Source: Syngnathus acus
Taxonomy: Eukaryota > Chordata > Actinopteri > Syngnathiformes > Syngnathidae
Assembly (NCBI RefSeq): GCF_901709675.1
Contig: NC_051091.1
Coordinates: 5,554,967-5,618,966, forward strand
Length of the DNA stretch: 64,000 nt
Direction of reading: 5' to 3'
Made by a program: the position numbers and the translations under genes. This document shows, one piece after another, positions 12,461 through 29,267 of the stretch. The first letter of the stretch is position 1. Every line of letters begins with the position of its first letter. The notes under the pieces are model-generated. The model saw only the letters and a program-made list of their open reading frames with translations. It did not search any database and was not told the origin of the DNA.

Positions 12461-14425
12461 GTTTTGAACTGGGTCAAGTGTAGTTTCACTCACAGTTGAC
12501 TTTTCATTCCAATAGTGTGGAATGGACTTCCACTCAGTGACCGTCAGCGTGGATGCAAGTGTGAACAATTGTCAGTCCATATATGCCCCGATCAATGCTG
12601 AGTGTGGTCTGCCTTTCGCACAGTCATCTGTGAGAGGCCCCAGCTTCCCCATGACCCTGAAAACGATAACCAATAACAAACGGATATACACTATGGATGG
12701 ATTTTAAACTGTGCACATCAGTCGGGAAATATAGCGTGTGCCGCTTTTACACAAAACAAAGTTTTCCAGGCTTTCTGTATAAACTATACAGATTATAGTT
12801 GCGTTACTGGTTTTTCATTACAATGAGGCAGGGTTTTTATGAATACAAAAAAAAAATGCAATGAAGGATTCCGTTGTTCAGCTAGAGGAAATTAGTTGTA
12901 ACGTGGTATGGTTTCTGTCTCTTTGAATATGCTTAATGAAAACAGACATATCACTTGCGACTGCAAATGAGAAGCTATGAGCCAGAGCAAGACATGGACA
13001 TAATCCTTTTGTGGAATGTGTAGGTCAGCTAATGGCAAGCTACACCGTAAAAAAAGCTTTGAGTTTCAACTTCAGTGTGGTCCGAGAACAAGTTGACCGT
13101 GCAACCGCTACAGATGATTTTTGGCTCAAGTCTCGCACTCAATCTGACAAGGAGAGACGATATTTATAGCATCATTAAAATATCAGCATGGAAGGATTTT
13201 CTTAATGCCTTTCTCTTTGAAAGGACGCATTTATACCTGCTAGCTCATTGACAATGTTGTTTCAAAAAGTTGACCCTGATAAGCAGTATTACCAAAGAAT
13301 GTGTTTTTCTTTAGCTCCAGACTAAAATCACACAGCATTTTTTTGCATGGTTGCGTGATAATAGATTTGTCCCATAGTCGCATCTTTATTTACGCTTAAT
13401 TAAAATCTTAATATGCATCGTAATGTTCACTAACTAAACCTGCCACCAGGCATTTTCCGCCCTTTAACACCTATCCAACCAGTTTGGGAAGCTCAGACAA
13501 TGACATTGTGGGAGGTATGAATAGCTTTTAGAAACGAAGCGCTTTGTGGTTGACCTTAATTGTGGCTAGCATTCTTCAATGTTGATTTAAGTAATCAGCT
13601 GTCTTGTTTGAAACGAAGCAACCATTCACACATGACAGGGGTGTGTTTGCATGCAGTTCCCACACTGGGTCTGTTTTTTTTTTTTTTTTTGGACAAAACT
13701 GTACCATGTATCGGTAATATCTTAGGGTTGCTCAAATTGAAGAAGTTTAACTGGATTGGGAAAAAACACAACTCTTGACAGTCCAGATAATTGCACGAGT
13801 TTATTGAGACAAAAAAATATTTCCCCAAATCATGTGGGCTTGTTTACATTGAGAAAGTTTGTCATGATTTGTCATCGGTACCGGTTCAGCTGGTTCTTTT
13901 AGCTGAACTTTTGTCTGTGCTACTCCTATTTAAATTGAATCAGGCTTGCTCCGGCCTTGACCTACATTCTCGCCACCTTCTTCACACACTGACACAGACG
14001 CACACATTCACACAGACGGAGGATTTATGACACAGAAAGAAAGACCCAGTCGAGAGAGATTACAGCGTAAACCGCTAATCTGACGCTGCTTTTATCGTTT
14101 TGTGTGGCGACTAAAACGTGGGCCGGCTTTATGCGGGTGTAGAATTGGCACAAACGGTTGTTGAAACAATTTCCGCATCATTCTTTTTTTCGCATTGCAA
14201 TAGGTGGGAATGATTTTTTACAACTGTATTGTGTCCAAGAATAATACCTGAATTCTAAAAAAAATGTGAAAAAAACCAAATGTTTATTCTCCTATCTCAT
14301 AAGATTATTTTTTGTTGTTGTTGTTGGTTTTACATTTGCATGGTGGATACAATCAAATGCTCTTGCGGGTCATATGTTTCTGGTTCGTAAGACCACCGCA
14401 TTGACTTTAAACTATGTGTGACTCT
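12461..14425. other. Intronic/upstream sequence (part 3)
   Basis: No exon is recognised. The only notable simple sequence is a T17 run at 13674-13690. AT-rich noncoding DNA otherwise. Confidence 0.6.
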
Positions 14426-15190
14426 TCACTCAGGATTCGATTCAATTCGATTCATACTGTGATGTCACCGATTCAATTTGATGTCACTATTTGACTGTTT
14501 TTGCTTTCATTAATGAATCCAAACAATCCGATTTACTGTAAGCTTCTATTTTATCGCAAACAAATTAAACTGAATGACATTAAACCTTAACATAAATTAT
14601 TTGGATTGGCCTCACAAATCATACCAGAAATACTCGCCTCGCCCAGTTGTACTTGTGGTGGTGACGTTTTTTCCCGAGCTGTGGTTTCGTTGTAATGAGA
14701 AGGTATCACCTTTAATGTAAAGTGGTCACACGACAGAATCTTGTCGCGTCTCCAGTGTTCTTCACGGATGTTCAGTTGAGAATCTTTCATTATAGAGCCT
14801 CCCACAGCTCGAGTAGGTTGTGTTCCCGACATATCCCCCGCCTGTTGGTAAAATCCATAATGCGTCCAAACATCCGCTTTTAAAGTATGCAGCATCCTTA
14901 GCTGCTAGCTGGCAACTTCCACCCATCATTTTGTCCCATCACTTATGTGATGAATGATGTCAGTTCCATGAGACCAAAAGCTATAATCATCTGAATGAAA
15001 CTATCATTGACAACTGGCACAGGCAGGACAGACCATAAGAATATTTATCTAGCGTGCTGAATATGAACAAATCATTATGATCGATTATTATCTGCCACGA
15101 CATAGATTCCCAATTGTTCATTGCCGCATGATGCCACCGCTTCGACGATATGATTGATTCCAACACCCCGAAGCTAACTTATCGTTTCAT
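14426..15190. mobile_element. Possible decayed hAT-type transposon remnant
   Basis: Starts with iterated GATTCGATTCAATTCGATTC-like words at about 14433-14475, a feature I associate with some teleost hAT elements. It runs to a region with TCGATTATTATCTGCC and repeated short words near 15080-15185. A minus-strand frame at 14587-14895 includes KADVWTHYGFY, which is reminiscent of the start of a BED-type zinc finger ('VW..F/YGF'). The zinc-binding cysteines and histidines that should follow are not seen. If correct this is a broken fragment with no function. The ends are guesses. Confidence 0.3.
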
Positions 15191-20226
<5,036 letters not shown>

Positions 20227-20459
20227 GGCTCACACAGCGTTCCTCTGTGGATGATGTTCCTGATGATGGCGTGTGACGCCGCGAACAGGACAGTGGATCA
20301 ATAGAAGTGTTTGTTCCCCACTTCATCTTTACATACTTCTCTTGACAGTAGACCTGAAAGACTCCAAATCCTGACTTGGAAGTCAAGTTTGCACTCCTCC
20401 TCCTCCTCCTCTCTTTCTCCTTCCCCTCCCCCCAAGCCTCTCCTCGGGACAAACCAAAC
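20227..20459 (+). other. plxna1: plxna1 5' UTR portion of the first coding exon
   Basis: The exon begins after the acceptor TCTTTCAG at 20226 and runs 233 bases before the start codon. An in-frame TGA at 20355-20357 closes the plexin frame upstream, so the initiator must lie downstream of it. The leader contains an upstream ORF at 20251-20304 and a pyrimidine-rich stretch with CTCCTC units at about 20395-20440. The presence of an acceptor implies at least one further noncoding exon upstream, which I did not find. Confidence 0.75.
20251..20304 (+). promoter_or_regulatory. Upstream ORF in the plxna1 leader
   Basis: ATG ATG at 20251-20256 opens a 17-codon frame, MMFLMMACDAANRTVDQ, closed by TAG at 20302-20304, with four Met codons in its first six. 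It is entirely 5' of the plexin start at 20460 and in another frame. Short upstream ORFs can lower translation of the main frame. Whether this one is in the mature mRNA depends on the exon call at 20227, which has a strong acceptor. No regulatory role is shown by the sequence itself. Confidence 0.5.
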
Positions 20460-21641
20460 ATGTGCTCGCAAGCTCGAGCAACAGTTTCCCCTGCTCTCGG
20501 GAACCTGTTTCCTGTGTTTGGGTTTTTACTTCTCATGACTTCATCCTTCTGCGGAGGCCAGCCGCCAGCTTTCAAACGATTTGCACCTGCAGAATGGGGG
20601 CTTACGCATTTGGCCATTCACAACAAAACCGGAGAAGTCTACGTGGGAGCTATCAACTGGATTTTCAAGTTGTCCAGCAATCTAACCAAGCTGCGTAGCC
20701 ACATGACTGGACCGGTGGTGGACAACGAAAAGTGTTACCCTCCGCCCAGTGTCCAGTCGTGCCCTCATGACTTGGCTCAGACACCCAACGTGAACAAGCT
20801 TCTACTCATTGACTACGACCAGAATCGCCTCATTGCCTGCGGTAGCACTTCGCAGGGAATCTGCCAATTTCTACGTCTGGATGACCTCTTCAAACTGGGT
20901 GAGCCTCACCATCGCAAGGAACACTACCTGTCCAGTGTGGCTGAGTCGGGGACCATGTCAGGAGTCATTATAAGCTCCCCTCACAGTTCAACGAGCAAAC
21001 TCTTCATCGGAACCCCCATTGATGGCAAGTCCGAATACTTCCCAACCCTCTCTAGCCGGAAGTTGATGGAGAACGAAGAAAACGCGGACATGTTTAGCTT
21101 TGTCTACCAAGATGAATTTGTGTCCTCTCAGCTGAAGATTCCATCCGACACTTTGTCCAAGTTCCCCGCTTTTGACATCTACTATGTGTACAGCTTCAGC
21201 AGTGAACAGTTTGTGTATTATCTTACAATGCAGCTGGATACTCAGCTCACTTCTCCCGACGCCAGCGGCGAGCAGTTCTTCACCTCCAAAATCGTACGCC
21301 TGTGTGTTGACGACCCCAAATTTTACTCCTACGTCGAGTTCCCCATTGGTTGTACTAAAGACGGCGTCGAGTACCGCCTGGTTCAAGATGCCTACTTGGC
21401 CCGACCGGGCCGTCAACTGGCAAATTCTCTGGGGATCTCTGAGAACGAAGACATCCTCTTCACGGTCTTCTCTCAGGGTCAGAAGAATCGCGCCAAACCA
21501 CCCAAAGAATCAGCGTTGTGCCTGTTCACGCTGAGGAGAATAAAGGAGAAAATCAAGGAAAGGATCCAGTCTTGTTACAAGGGAGATGGCAAGCTTTCCT
21601 TACCATGGCTTCTCAACAAGGAACTGGCGTGCATCAACTCG
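20460..21641 (+). CDS. plxna1: Plexin-A1, first coding exon (residues 1-394)
   Basis: Encodes the N-terminus and most of the Sema domain of a plexin-A family cell-surface receptor for semaphorins, which controls axon guidance and cell migration. ATG 20460 is the first in-frame ATG after the stop at 20355 and has a good context (AAC before it). Residues 11-33 form a hydrophobic signal sequence. An alternative start at Met26 (20535) would leave a very short signal. The Sema domain begins near residue 40 with [11 protein letters not shown] and [15 protein letters not shown], and continues through [33 protein letters not shown] and [20 protein letters not shown]-glycosylation sequons are seen at Asn55 and Asn74. 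The exon ends in ...[12 protein letters not shown] at a phase-0 donor (TCG|GTAAGT). The wording is closer to plexin-A1 than to A2, A3 or A4 as I remember them. The N-terminal 33 residues are not conserved and are the least certain part. Teleosts often keep two plxna1 copies; I cannot say which this is. Confidence 0.95.
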
Positions 21642-21748
21642 GTAAGTGTGTTTTGACTTTTCACTTTTGGGGCAGTTTTCGGCAGACAAAAATGTTTGGT
21701 TACTGTATCGTCAATAATTGAGCTTCAAAGTACTCGTTCTCATTCGTC

Positions 21749-22090
21749 TACCGTACTTTCCCGACTATAAGGCGGACCGAAAAACCTAAAATTGTCTCAA
21801 AAGCCGACAGTGCGCCTTTTAGTCCGGTGCGCCTTATTTATGGACCAAATTCCTAAATTTAAACTGACCCGAAGCATTGTGTCAGGAAATCAATCATAAG
21901 TGGCCCGCTGAAGACTATGAATCATGAATCAAAAAGACTATGGATCATTATTTTGTGATTATAAAGGAATTTGTTGCATCTGAAGTTGAAATAAAAAAGA
22001 TAAAATGGAGAATGATGTGATTTGGATTAAAAATCGGACATGATGCATTAATGGTGCGCCTTATTGTCCGGCGCGCCTTATAGTCCGGTA
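21749..22090 (-). mobile_element. Inverted-repeat MITE, copy 2 (opposite orientation)
   Basis: Reverse-oriented relative to copies 1 and 3. The left edge TACCGTACTTTCCCGACTAT matches the outer end of the family. The interior (about 21860-22060) matches the reverse complement of copy 1 almost throughout. It is 342 bases, shorter than copy 1. It lacks the segment with CCCATTTTAAAACTTTGTCC, and the right end stops at TAGTCCGGTA without the AAAATACGG tail. It lies 108 bases after the donor of the first coding exon. Confidence 0.85.
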
Positions 22091-24331
22091 CATGTTTTGT
22101 GGACATTATGAATTTATTTTATTTGTTCTTTCTTAAACCATATGAGGCAATTGAGAAGAGTTTCTTTACGTCCAACCCCTGTTTTGGTTCTTCAACCATT
22201 TTACTTTTTGAAAGCATTCTACCCCACCAGCATGCTCAATTTCAGTACATTATAATTGAAATCCCTTTTGAGGGTTTTTTTCTACGAATGCACGTGTCCT
22301 TCATTTAGAAGGCCTTTTTGCACATTAATTACTTTCCACTCTGTTGTGTAAAAGAGATGGCTGCTGTGCCGCAAGCCTTCTCTTTATGCTCGTTCATTTG
22401 CCTGTGTTCAGATGTGTTTTGTTCGCTAGCGTAAGTGATGTGAAGGACCCAGCCAAGGCCCTATTCACCCTCCTTTATCCTTCTTCGTCATCAAAACCTC
22501 TGTAAAGTAACTATCTTTCCAGTTCAGTGGTCGTCTCATTCTTTTCTGGTGGATTTTTTTTTTATGGCCTGCCACACAGACAATAGCTGTGATTCAGAAA
22601 ACAGGATCTCATTTATTTCAGTTGGACCCTTGCCCTTTTGCAATAGAAACACATAAGTGTGTGCTTGTGTACAAAGTATGGAAGCGCAAGGAGTGCACGT
22701 TGAGTGTGAGGTCTATTGGTATAACATTCAGTATAAGATCACGTGACTCTTTTGATGATCAGGTCCTGCACCTAGTGCTCTCATTTAAAAAACAAAAAAA
22801 ATATATACTGTGTGTGGTGCTGAAGGCTTGGCTGTCTTGTTCCATGAGCCTGATTACCCTGACCTCATATTTTATTCATGTGGGTCCAGAGTTTTGCTCA
22901 TACATGGCATCAGAATTACCGTAGGTAATTTAAAAAAAAAGAAAAAAAAAGGGATTTGTTGACCCTCCTGTTAAATGACAAAAACATTAAATCAGTATTA
23001 ATCTGTGTAATCTTCTTTAATCAGGGTATTTTACATTCTTGGGAGCTTTAAATACTTATATCCCATCTTGTGTTCCCCATCTTGTCTGTCGCTCAGAATT
23101 ATTTTTCTCATTTCTTAGATACGATATGCTCTTCTCATGAGTTATCATAACCTCACAGCACAGATGGATAATATTGTATCCAAGATGGCCGCAGCAATGA
23201 TTTAAGATGAGCACAATGGCCAAACCGAATGACAGCAGTGAGGCCTGAGGGTCAGCTTCAGGTTAATGATGCCTGCTCCGCTGCCCTCAAGCAGTGACCT
23301 CATGTCAGCTGCCCACTACTGACTGGAGACCATAACCACACTCAGTGGACCAAAGGACCTTAAATCTGACCTCACATAAATGGCCGATATAATTTTTCTG
23401 TGACTGGGACCTGGTGTAATCTAAAAGAATAGTCAAGACACTTTCAACCGGTTTGCCAGGCTCGCTAATGGTGACAGACATTTTTTCCCCACCACTGTAC
23501 CTTCAACTCCGTCCTCCTTTCCAGTTCTTGAACCCTTAAGCTAGTCTCACCCGCTGTTTCCAAGCTTCCCCGCAACTTCAAATGTGCTTTCGTCCTAAGT
23601 GCCTCGCCTAAGACTGCGTTTGACTGAGCTGTGTGGGAAAGCTGTTTAGCTTGACCCTGCGTTACAGCAGCACAGACGGCAGGCCAGGGAGGAGAGCGGG
23701 AGGCCGGCACAGCTGCTAGACGACGCACAGTCGTGATTGATGACCCCCCGAGCTCCACCAGTCCCAGCGTGGACTTCCTATTTGTGCTGCATCATAATTT
23801 CTGGCCTCTGGCAATCATTAGTGTGATGTGTTTATGGGCAGAATGAGATGGTGGCTGGTTCCTGTTACCTGGAATGGTCTTTGGTCTTTACACACACCAC
23901 CTTCATGCTGCGACCTAGCTATTTTTTCCCCTCCTTGTAGGCGTGTGTTTGTTCTGTCTTTTTTGTGATTAGTAAACCTCTGACCTTTTCTTTGGTTCGA
24001 AAGTGGATCGATACAAACCCGTTCCACCGAGAAAGTGCACATGAAAGCAAGACAAAGTTAATGTGAAGAAAAAGAAGAAGAAAACAAGACAATTGTTGAG
24101 TTTAGAGAAGAAAATAAGCCATGTGAGTAGGAACTTTAAATAGTCAGAGAGCACTGAAGAGCTCCAATCACACAGCGGAGATGAAAGACAATTTTAAGGA
24201 CAATTGTAACATGGCGAGGCTGAGAGTCGGTGGGTATGATGAAAAAGCAAATCATGGACTCTCATTGCAATATGAGTCATGCAAGTGTGTGAAGTGGTGA
24301 AGTCCTTACATCAGAGAATCATTCACTAGCC

Positions 24332-24670
24332 GCGCTTACATGAAGCTTTGTATTCTGATAGGAACAAAACCCAAAGACAAATAAAAAGCATCCATTGAAA
24401 CAATTGTATCGGAATAAACAAGCCAAATCGGAATTCAATTTCAGTCTGATTCACAGGGTTGGCATATCCTTCCTTCCAATCCAAACAAAAGTAATTTCTT
24501 GCCATCAATCGGTACGCCCTGTAATGATGCACAGTGATGTCAATGCAGAATTCTCCATAGCAACGCCTCCCGGAAGGTGGCCCACCTCTGATCTTGGTGC
24601 AGAATCCGTACGGTGCCATCAGATTCCGTTATCGTCAACCGGTAGTAAAACAGGCCTACATGTCCTTGAA
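24332..24670. mobile_element. Possible degenerate MITE
   Basis: The left side (CGCTTACATGAAGCTTTG) and the reverse complement of the right side (ACATGTAGGCCTGTTTTA) are weakly similar. Inside lie ATCGGAATAAAC and AATCGGAATTC words of a type I associate with teleost inverted-repeat elements. The 97-codon minus-strand frame at 24326-24619 has no recognisable domain and is best explained as a chance frame in this repeat. Boundaries are uncertain. Confidence 0.35.
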
Positions 24671-25619
24671 CTAAACCCCCAAAAAATTGTAAAAAAATAG
24701 GTCGCGATTTAGGAGATGTCCAAGCAAAAATCTAATCAAATGATCATTGGCGTTATGTAACCGGATCCTTTTTCTTACTACGATTATCAATCTCACAAGT
24801 CCAAGTTGAGTAAGCAAGAAACATTGCTAATGTTGTCCCAGACAAAGTGGAGGAGAATCGACTGTGTGAGACCCGCTCTTAACCTGATTAAATCCATCAT
24901 GATAAATATCATTTAATGGGTGTAACTCACTTGTGGACCATGTAATACTCAACCCGACTGGAGTGGAATACCCAGAATGCATGTGTGTGGGCAAAAGTGT
25001 TGAAGTAATTTGCCTTGATTAATTGAGCCCGACTTGATGAGCAGAGTTAATTGGCAGTCTAAATGAGGTGAGCTCGGAGAACACTGATTGTGCAGGTGGC
25101 TGTTTATGTTGCCGCTGCGATTAGGTCACCTTTTAGATTCATAATTGTGGAATTTGTTTTTTTTTTCCTTCTTCACAAGATTGATTTATATGAACATCTG
25201 AGCACATGAGAAAGCCCCCATGTGTGAGCCAACAATGTCAAAGCCGCTCTGCACTCCAACCTTCTTCTCATCTCGTTTATTAGGGGACATTTTGCAAGAG
25301 ACATCATGCAGCTAATGTGTGCGAGCAGCTCAGTTCTTCATGTTGTTTGACCTTTCTGTTGGTCTCTCTGAGGAGACTTTAGCTCAACAAATCCCCTTTC
25401 CCTCGCCACGCTTTAATGATACTAATTGTCAATGTAATTGGGTATTGATCTGTGTTGTATGTGTGTGTGGGTGGCGTGTTGCTTACATCGTTATCAGGAG
25501 TAATTAGAAAATGTGGGCCAGACAATGCGCCTGCAGTGCTGACATTCAACTGTTTTTAAATACTTCTTACACTATTAGTTCATTTTTATCTTTTGCACAC
25601 AGGAGAGATACTTTTTATT

Positions 25620-25705
25620 GCCTACAGTGGTTCCTTGAGATATGAGTTGAATGTATTCGCTAACCACGCTTTTAACTCGAAACACTGTCAAATTGAAATG
25701 AATGT
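25620..25705. repeat. Dispersed teleost repeat fragment
   Basis: TACAGTGGTTCCTTGAGATA followed by AACTCGAAACACT and TTGAAATGAATG matches the layout of a widespread teleost repeat I know from memory ('cagtggtaccttgagatacgag ... aactcaaaacac ... attgaaatgaatg'). Only about 85 bases are preserved. The transposon class is not determined here. Confidence 0.5.
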
Positions 25706-26218
25706 CATTCATTCATTTTGTGGCCTGGCCCAAACTTTGGCGTCAAAGAACTGTTGAAGTGGACAAACGTGTTGGCAGTCTTTACGACACAACAAAAGCA
25801 GGCTCCAGTGGGAGCTTAGAATACACTTGAGTGACAGATGACTGAAATGGGACATATCATCGGGTGTCACCCCGGTAACCAGAACTGGGAATGTCTGGGC
25901 AGCCATTGACGGCCACGCAATTGTTACCTGATCTCCTTTTCACATGCAGATTTTTCAACGTCTTCATTGTCGCTTAGATCAATTTATTAGGGACACAATG
26001 TGGAGTTCTCCCTATTAAATTCATTATATTGTGGTCTGGATCACAGTTTCTATCAAATGTAGCTGCAAGAAAAGTTCTTCTAAACACATTGAACACCAAT
26101 GTTAGTCATCTCAACGGATTTGCACGCAAGGAAATTCAGCATTATGAATATGTATTCTCCTTACCATTAGATGCTGAGTTGTGCCTCTGTAATAAATCAC
26201 TCGAGTGTTTGTTGTAAC

Positions 26219-26520
26219 TCACACACACACGCGCACACACACATACACACACACACTGCAGCACTTCTTGAAACAACTCTAGCAATTTCTCTACAAGTTC
26301 AAGGCCCCCGCTGAGACTTCTGGGTAATTTATGAGGCGGCCTCACCCTCAATTCTTCACTCTGCTATGCACATTCAGGTAAAGGCACCTGTGTGTGTGTG
26401 TGTGTGTTCTGTGAAAACTTTTGCCATCTGATAAGAAAACAATGTGAGAGGCTGCAGAGGAATTGCCCCTGTGTTTGTTGCCAGATAATTCATTTCCTGT
26501 CAAACCTATGGCTCGCACAG

Positions 26521-26574
<54 letters not shown>
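26219..26574. repeat. Cluster of CA/GT microsatellites
   Basis: Three tracts lie within 356 bases: an interrupted (AC)n at 26219-26256, (GT)n at 26388-26408 and a 49-base (CA)n at 26526-26574. The middle tract is complementary to the outer two. Confidence 0.95.
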
Positions 26575-26577
<3 letters not shown>

Positions 26578-28283
26578 CACAGAAGAGGATTATGTAGCGT
26601 ACTTAGTGGCCTTATCTACAACCATCATGCTATACCGATCCCTGTTATGATGGTTATGAGACAGTGGCCAGAGTTGGGTGTGACCTCGGAGTGAATTTGT
26701 TTATTTTATTTTAACCAAAGGTTACGCTGTCTCACACGTAATGTGTACACAGCGCAAGTTATTTCTACTTTCTTGATTCAAACTAATATTTTCCCTGCAA
26801 TTTTCGGCTTCTGGTATGTTTTTCTTTACACCGGCATTGGTCATCAAAATCACATACACAAGTCCCCTGCTGTTTCTTTTCAAGGAGCTGACTATTGATG
26901 AATTCCACTTGAGGCGGGCGTAATATTTGCTCACGCATATTTTACTAGCATGAAATGTAAAAGAAATAGCAATCTCCTTTTTTAGCACGACTTGGCCCAT
27001 GTGCGTCCGTACTCAGCGGGTCTAATTGCGGGCGGTTTTGCGTGTACTGTCCTTGCATATTTAGTGCCGCGTGAATGACTACATTTCATTGGTGTGTTCT
27101 CAGTGTGACGTGAGTACAAATAGCTCCTTCCGAGAAAAACTAGACCAGTGACCATTTGCTAACATGTCTGACTAAAGCTCTCAAGTCAATTTGAAGTAGG
27201 CAGAGAATTCTGGAACAAAAGCGTCTAAACGAAAAGAACAATCTAGGTTATAGTGTGACATGTAAAAGAGATGCAAGATGAATAATAAATGTTCTGGGCC
27301 ACTATAGGAGAAAAGCCGCAACTATGGAAGCCGCAATGCACACACGGAATCTGGCTTTCTTTTGTTTGTAAAAGCCCGCTGTTCAACTCAGCAGCAGGTT
27401 GTTGGCTTAACTCTTTCTTCCCTGCTGCTTGTTGTGCGTCCTTGAGAACACAGCAGAACCTTCAATATGCTCTCTCATCAATAAGAGATCACAGAGGGGA
27501 GTATTCTTTCCAGATGGAAACTCTTTTTTTAGATGTGGGCGCTGTCGTTGTCTATTTTTTGCTTGGTCATTTTTTAAAATTGATTCCATGTGCAAAATCA
27601 ATGTTCAAATTAAATGAAAGCGCGCATGCAATTTTTAGTTCATCCTTCATAGAATGTTATGGGACTTTTCCCCACCAGTGCCCCATATAGCACCATGTAT
27701 ACGTGTGTTTTGTGTATGTTAGGCCTTTATGGACTTTAGGGAGTTCTGTATACAGCATTTCTGAGACTTGGTCTGTAGAAAATGGATTAACCCTTTAGAC
27801 GTTTTCCCTTGGGCTGTGACGTCATGGCTTTGCTTTGGTGCACGGATGTGTAATCCTGAAAGGGGGGGGGGGGGTTGCTTTCCCATAGCTATACGGTTGA
27901 AAACTTTTGCCCGCTGACACTTGTCTTGCTCTCCGACTTAAAATGGCTTTTTGGCTTGTTAAAGTGTCTATATACACAGAGAAGTAACTCACAGGTTGCT
28001 GCAGTCTAGTTTTGTGTGACGATAATCACAAGAGAAAGTTGTTTGAGAAAGGGGCTGTGAGTCTCACTTACTTGAACACACAGCCATAAATATCCATCAA
28101 ACAGTCCAGAATTCCTTCGCACCCTGAGACAGAGGTCGGCAGAGATCAAGCTCTCTGTTGACTTTAGAAGACAATTGACTCTACCCCTACGCATGCGCAC
28201 ATTTGGACTCCAAAGTGGATGAATGATAGATGCAGATTTGCCAAGAAGGGATGAAACCGGTAATAGAAATGAAAAAGAAAGTA

Positions 28284-28308
28284 TTATAATAATAATAATA
28301 ATAATAAA
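28284..28308. repeat. (AAT)n microsatellite
   Basis: About eight AAT/ATA units without interruption, inside the first long plxna1 intron. Confidence 0.9.
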
Positions 28309-29084
28309 CTGAATAACAATGTGTTGATGTGCGCTTGCGCAAAAGGCAAAAGTCAGATTGTGAGGGTGTGTTGTGAGGGTGAGGGTGTGTTGCGTGTTAT
28401 CTTTTCTTCTCCGCGGATCAATTAGATAATGTGTAGTGATAAGACTATGGATTACACTGCCAGTTACTCACTACCCAAGTGTTTGTGTGAACCTCGTTTC
28501 CTGCACTTTGGCACAGTTATGCTAAAACAGCAAAGAACACATTTGATATAAATGATAATGAATATAAGAAGACGAACGAATGAATGAGTAAATAAATAAA
28601 TAAATAAAAAATCTGCATTTCCCCCACCCCAAATCGTTTTAATGCTGAAAATACATATGACTGCTAACAAAATGTGGAAACGTGCTTTTTGTTGGACAGC
28701 AACCAACGCGTGACTGTGTGCGAGCACGCCTGACTGTTTAAGGCGTCATATGGGTCAGCGGAGTGCCCGGGGTGATCGTCTCTCTGGTGACACTGGAATG
28801 CTCCAAATATTGTCACATGGTCGCCACCAGCATGTCTAGGCACTTTACAATAAGCTTCAGCCATGATAGGGCTCTCTTTCTGGAAGGGGTGGGGTCGGGT
28901 TTCTGACTAGATGGGCCGCTTAACATGGAGCAGCATCACGGAAAGTTGATAGTTTAAGTGGAATAGATCATTTTGTGTTGTTTTTGTAAAATAGTTACGA
29001 AATATAGTAACTAATAAAAAAAAAAAAAAAAATTCTTATGCTATACTTGCACCTATACCAACTATGCAATTTCTCTCTCGCCAG

Positions 29085-29267
29085 CCTTTGCAGATTGACG
29101 ACAACTTTTGCGGCCAGGACTTCAACCAGCCTCTGGGTGGCACCAGCACCATCGAGGGCATCCCCCTCTTTCTCGACAAAGAAGATGGCATGACCTCGGT
29201 GGCAGCGTATGACTACCGTGGCAACACCGTGGCCTTTGTCGGCACGCGCAATGGCAAACTGAAAAAG
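29085..29267 (+). CDS. plxna1: Plexin-A1 coding exon (residues 395-455, Sema domain)
   Basis: 183 bases, phase 0 at both ends, acceptor ...CGCCAG and donor AAAAAG|GTATGA. It encodes 61 residues running from [20 protein letters not shown] to ...[13 protein letters not shown], the late blades of the Sema beta-propeller that binds semaphorin. It joins directly to ...LACINS of the previous exon. The order [19 protein letters not shown] is the plexin-A1 sequence as I recall it; plexin-A4 is clearly different here. The high local GC and lack of stops contrast with the flanking intron. Confidence 0.95.

Larger units (their letters stand above)
21642..29084 (+). other. plxna1 intron after the first coding exon (7.4 kb)
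   Basis: GTAAGTGTG donor at 21642 and CTCTCTCGCCAG acceptor ending at 29084. It contains inverted-repeat element copy 2 (21749-22090), a possible MITE (about 24332-24670), a dispersed repeat fragment (25620-25705), a cluster of CA/GT tracts (26219-26574), a G13 run (27862-27874), an (AAT)n tract (28284-28308), a GTGAGGGTGTGTT short tandem (about 28359-28392), an (AAAT)n tract near 28590-28608 and an A-rich run about 60 bases before the acceptor. No other exon is recognised. Confidence 0.8.

Noticed and set aside
20376-20459. Extension of the plexin-A1 frame upstream of 20460
   Set aside because: The codon at 20376 is TTG, not ATG, and there is no in-frame ATG between the stop at 20355 and 20460. 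An eight-leucine-rich stretch there resembles a signal peptide but has no normal start.
28345-28400. Possible CRISPR-like direct repeats (GTGAGGGTGTGTT units)
   Set aside because: Units are short, adjacent and without unique spacers, and the DNA is from a vertebrate; it is a small tandem repeat.
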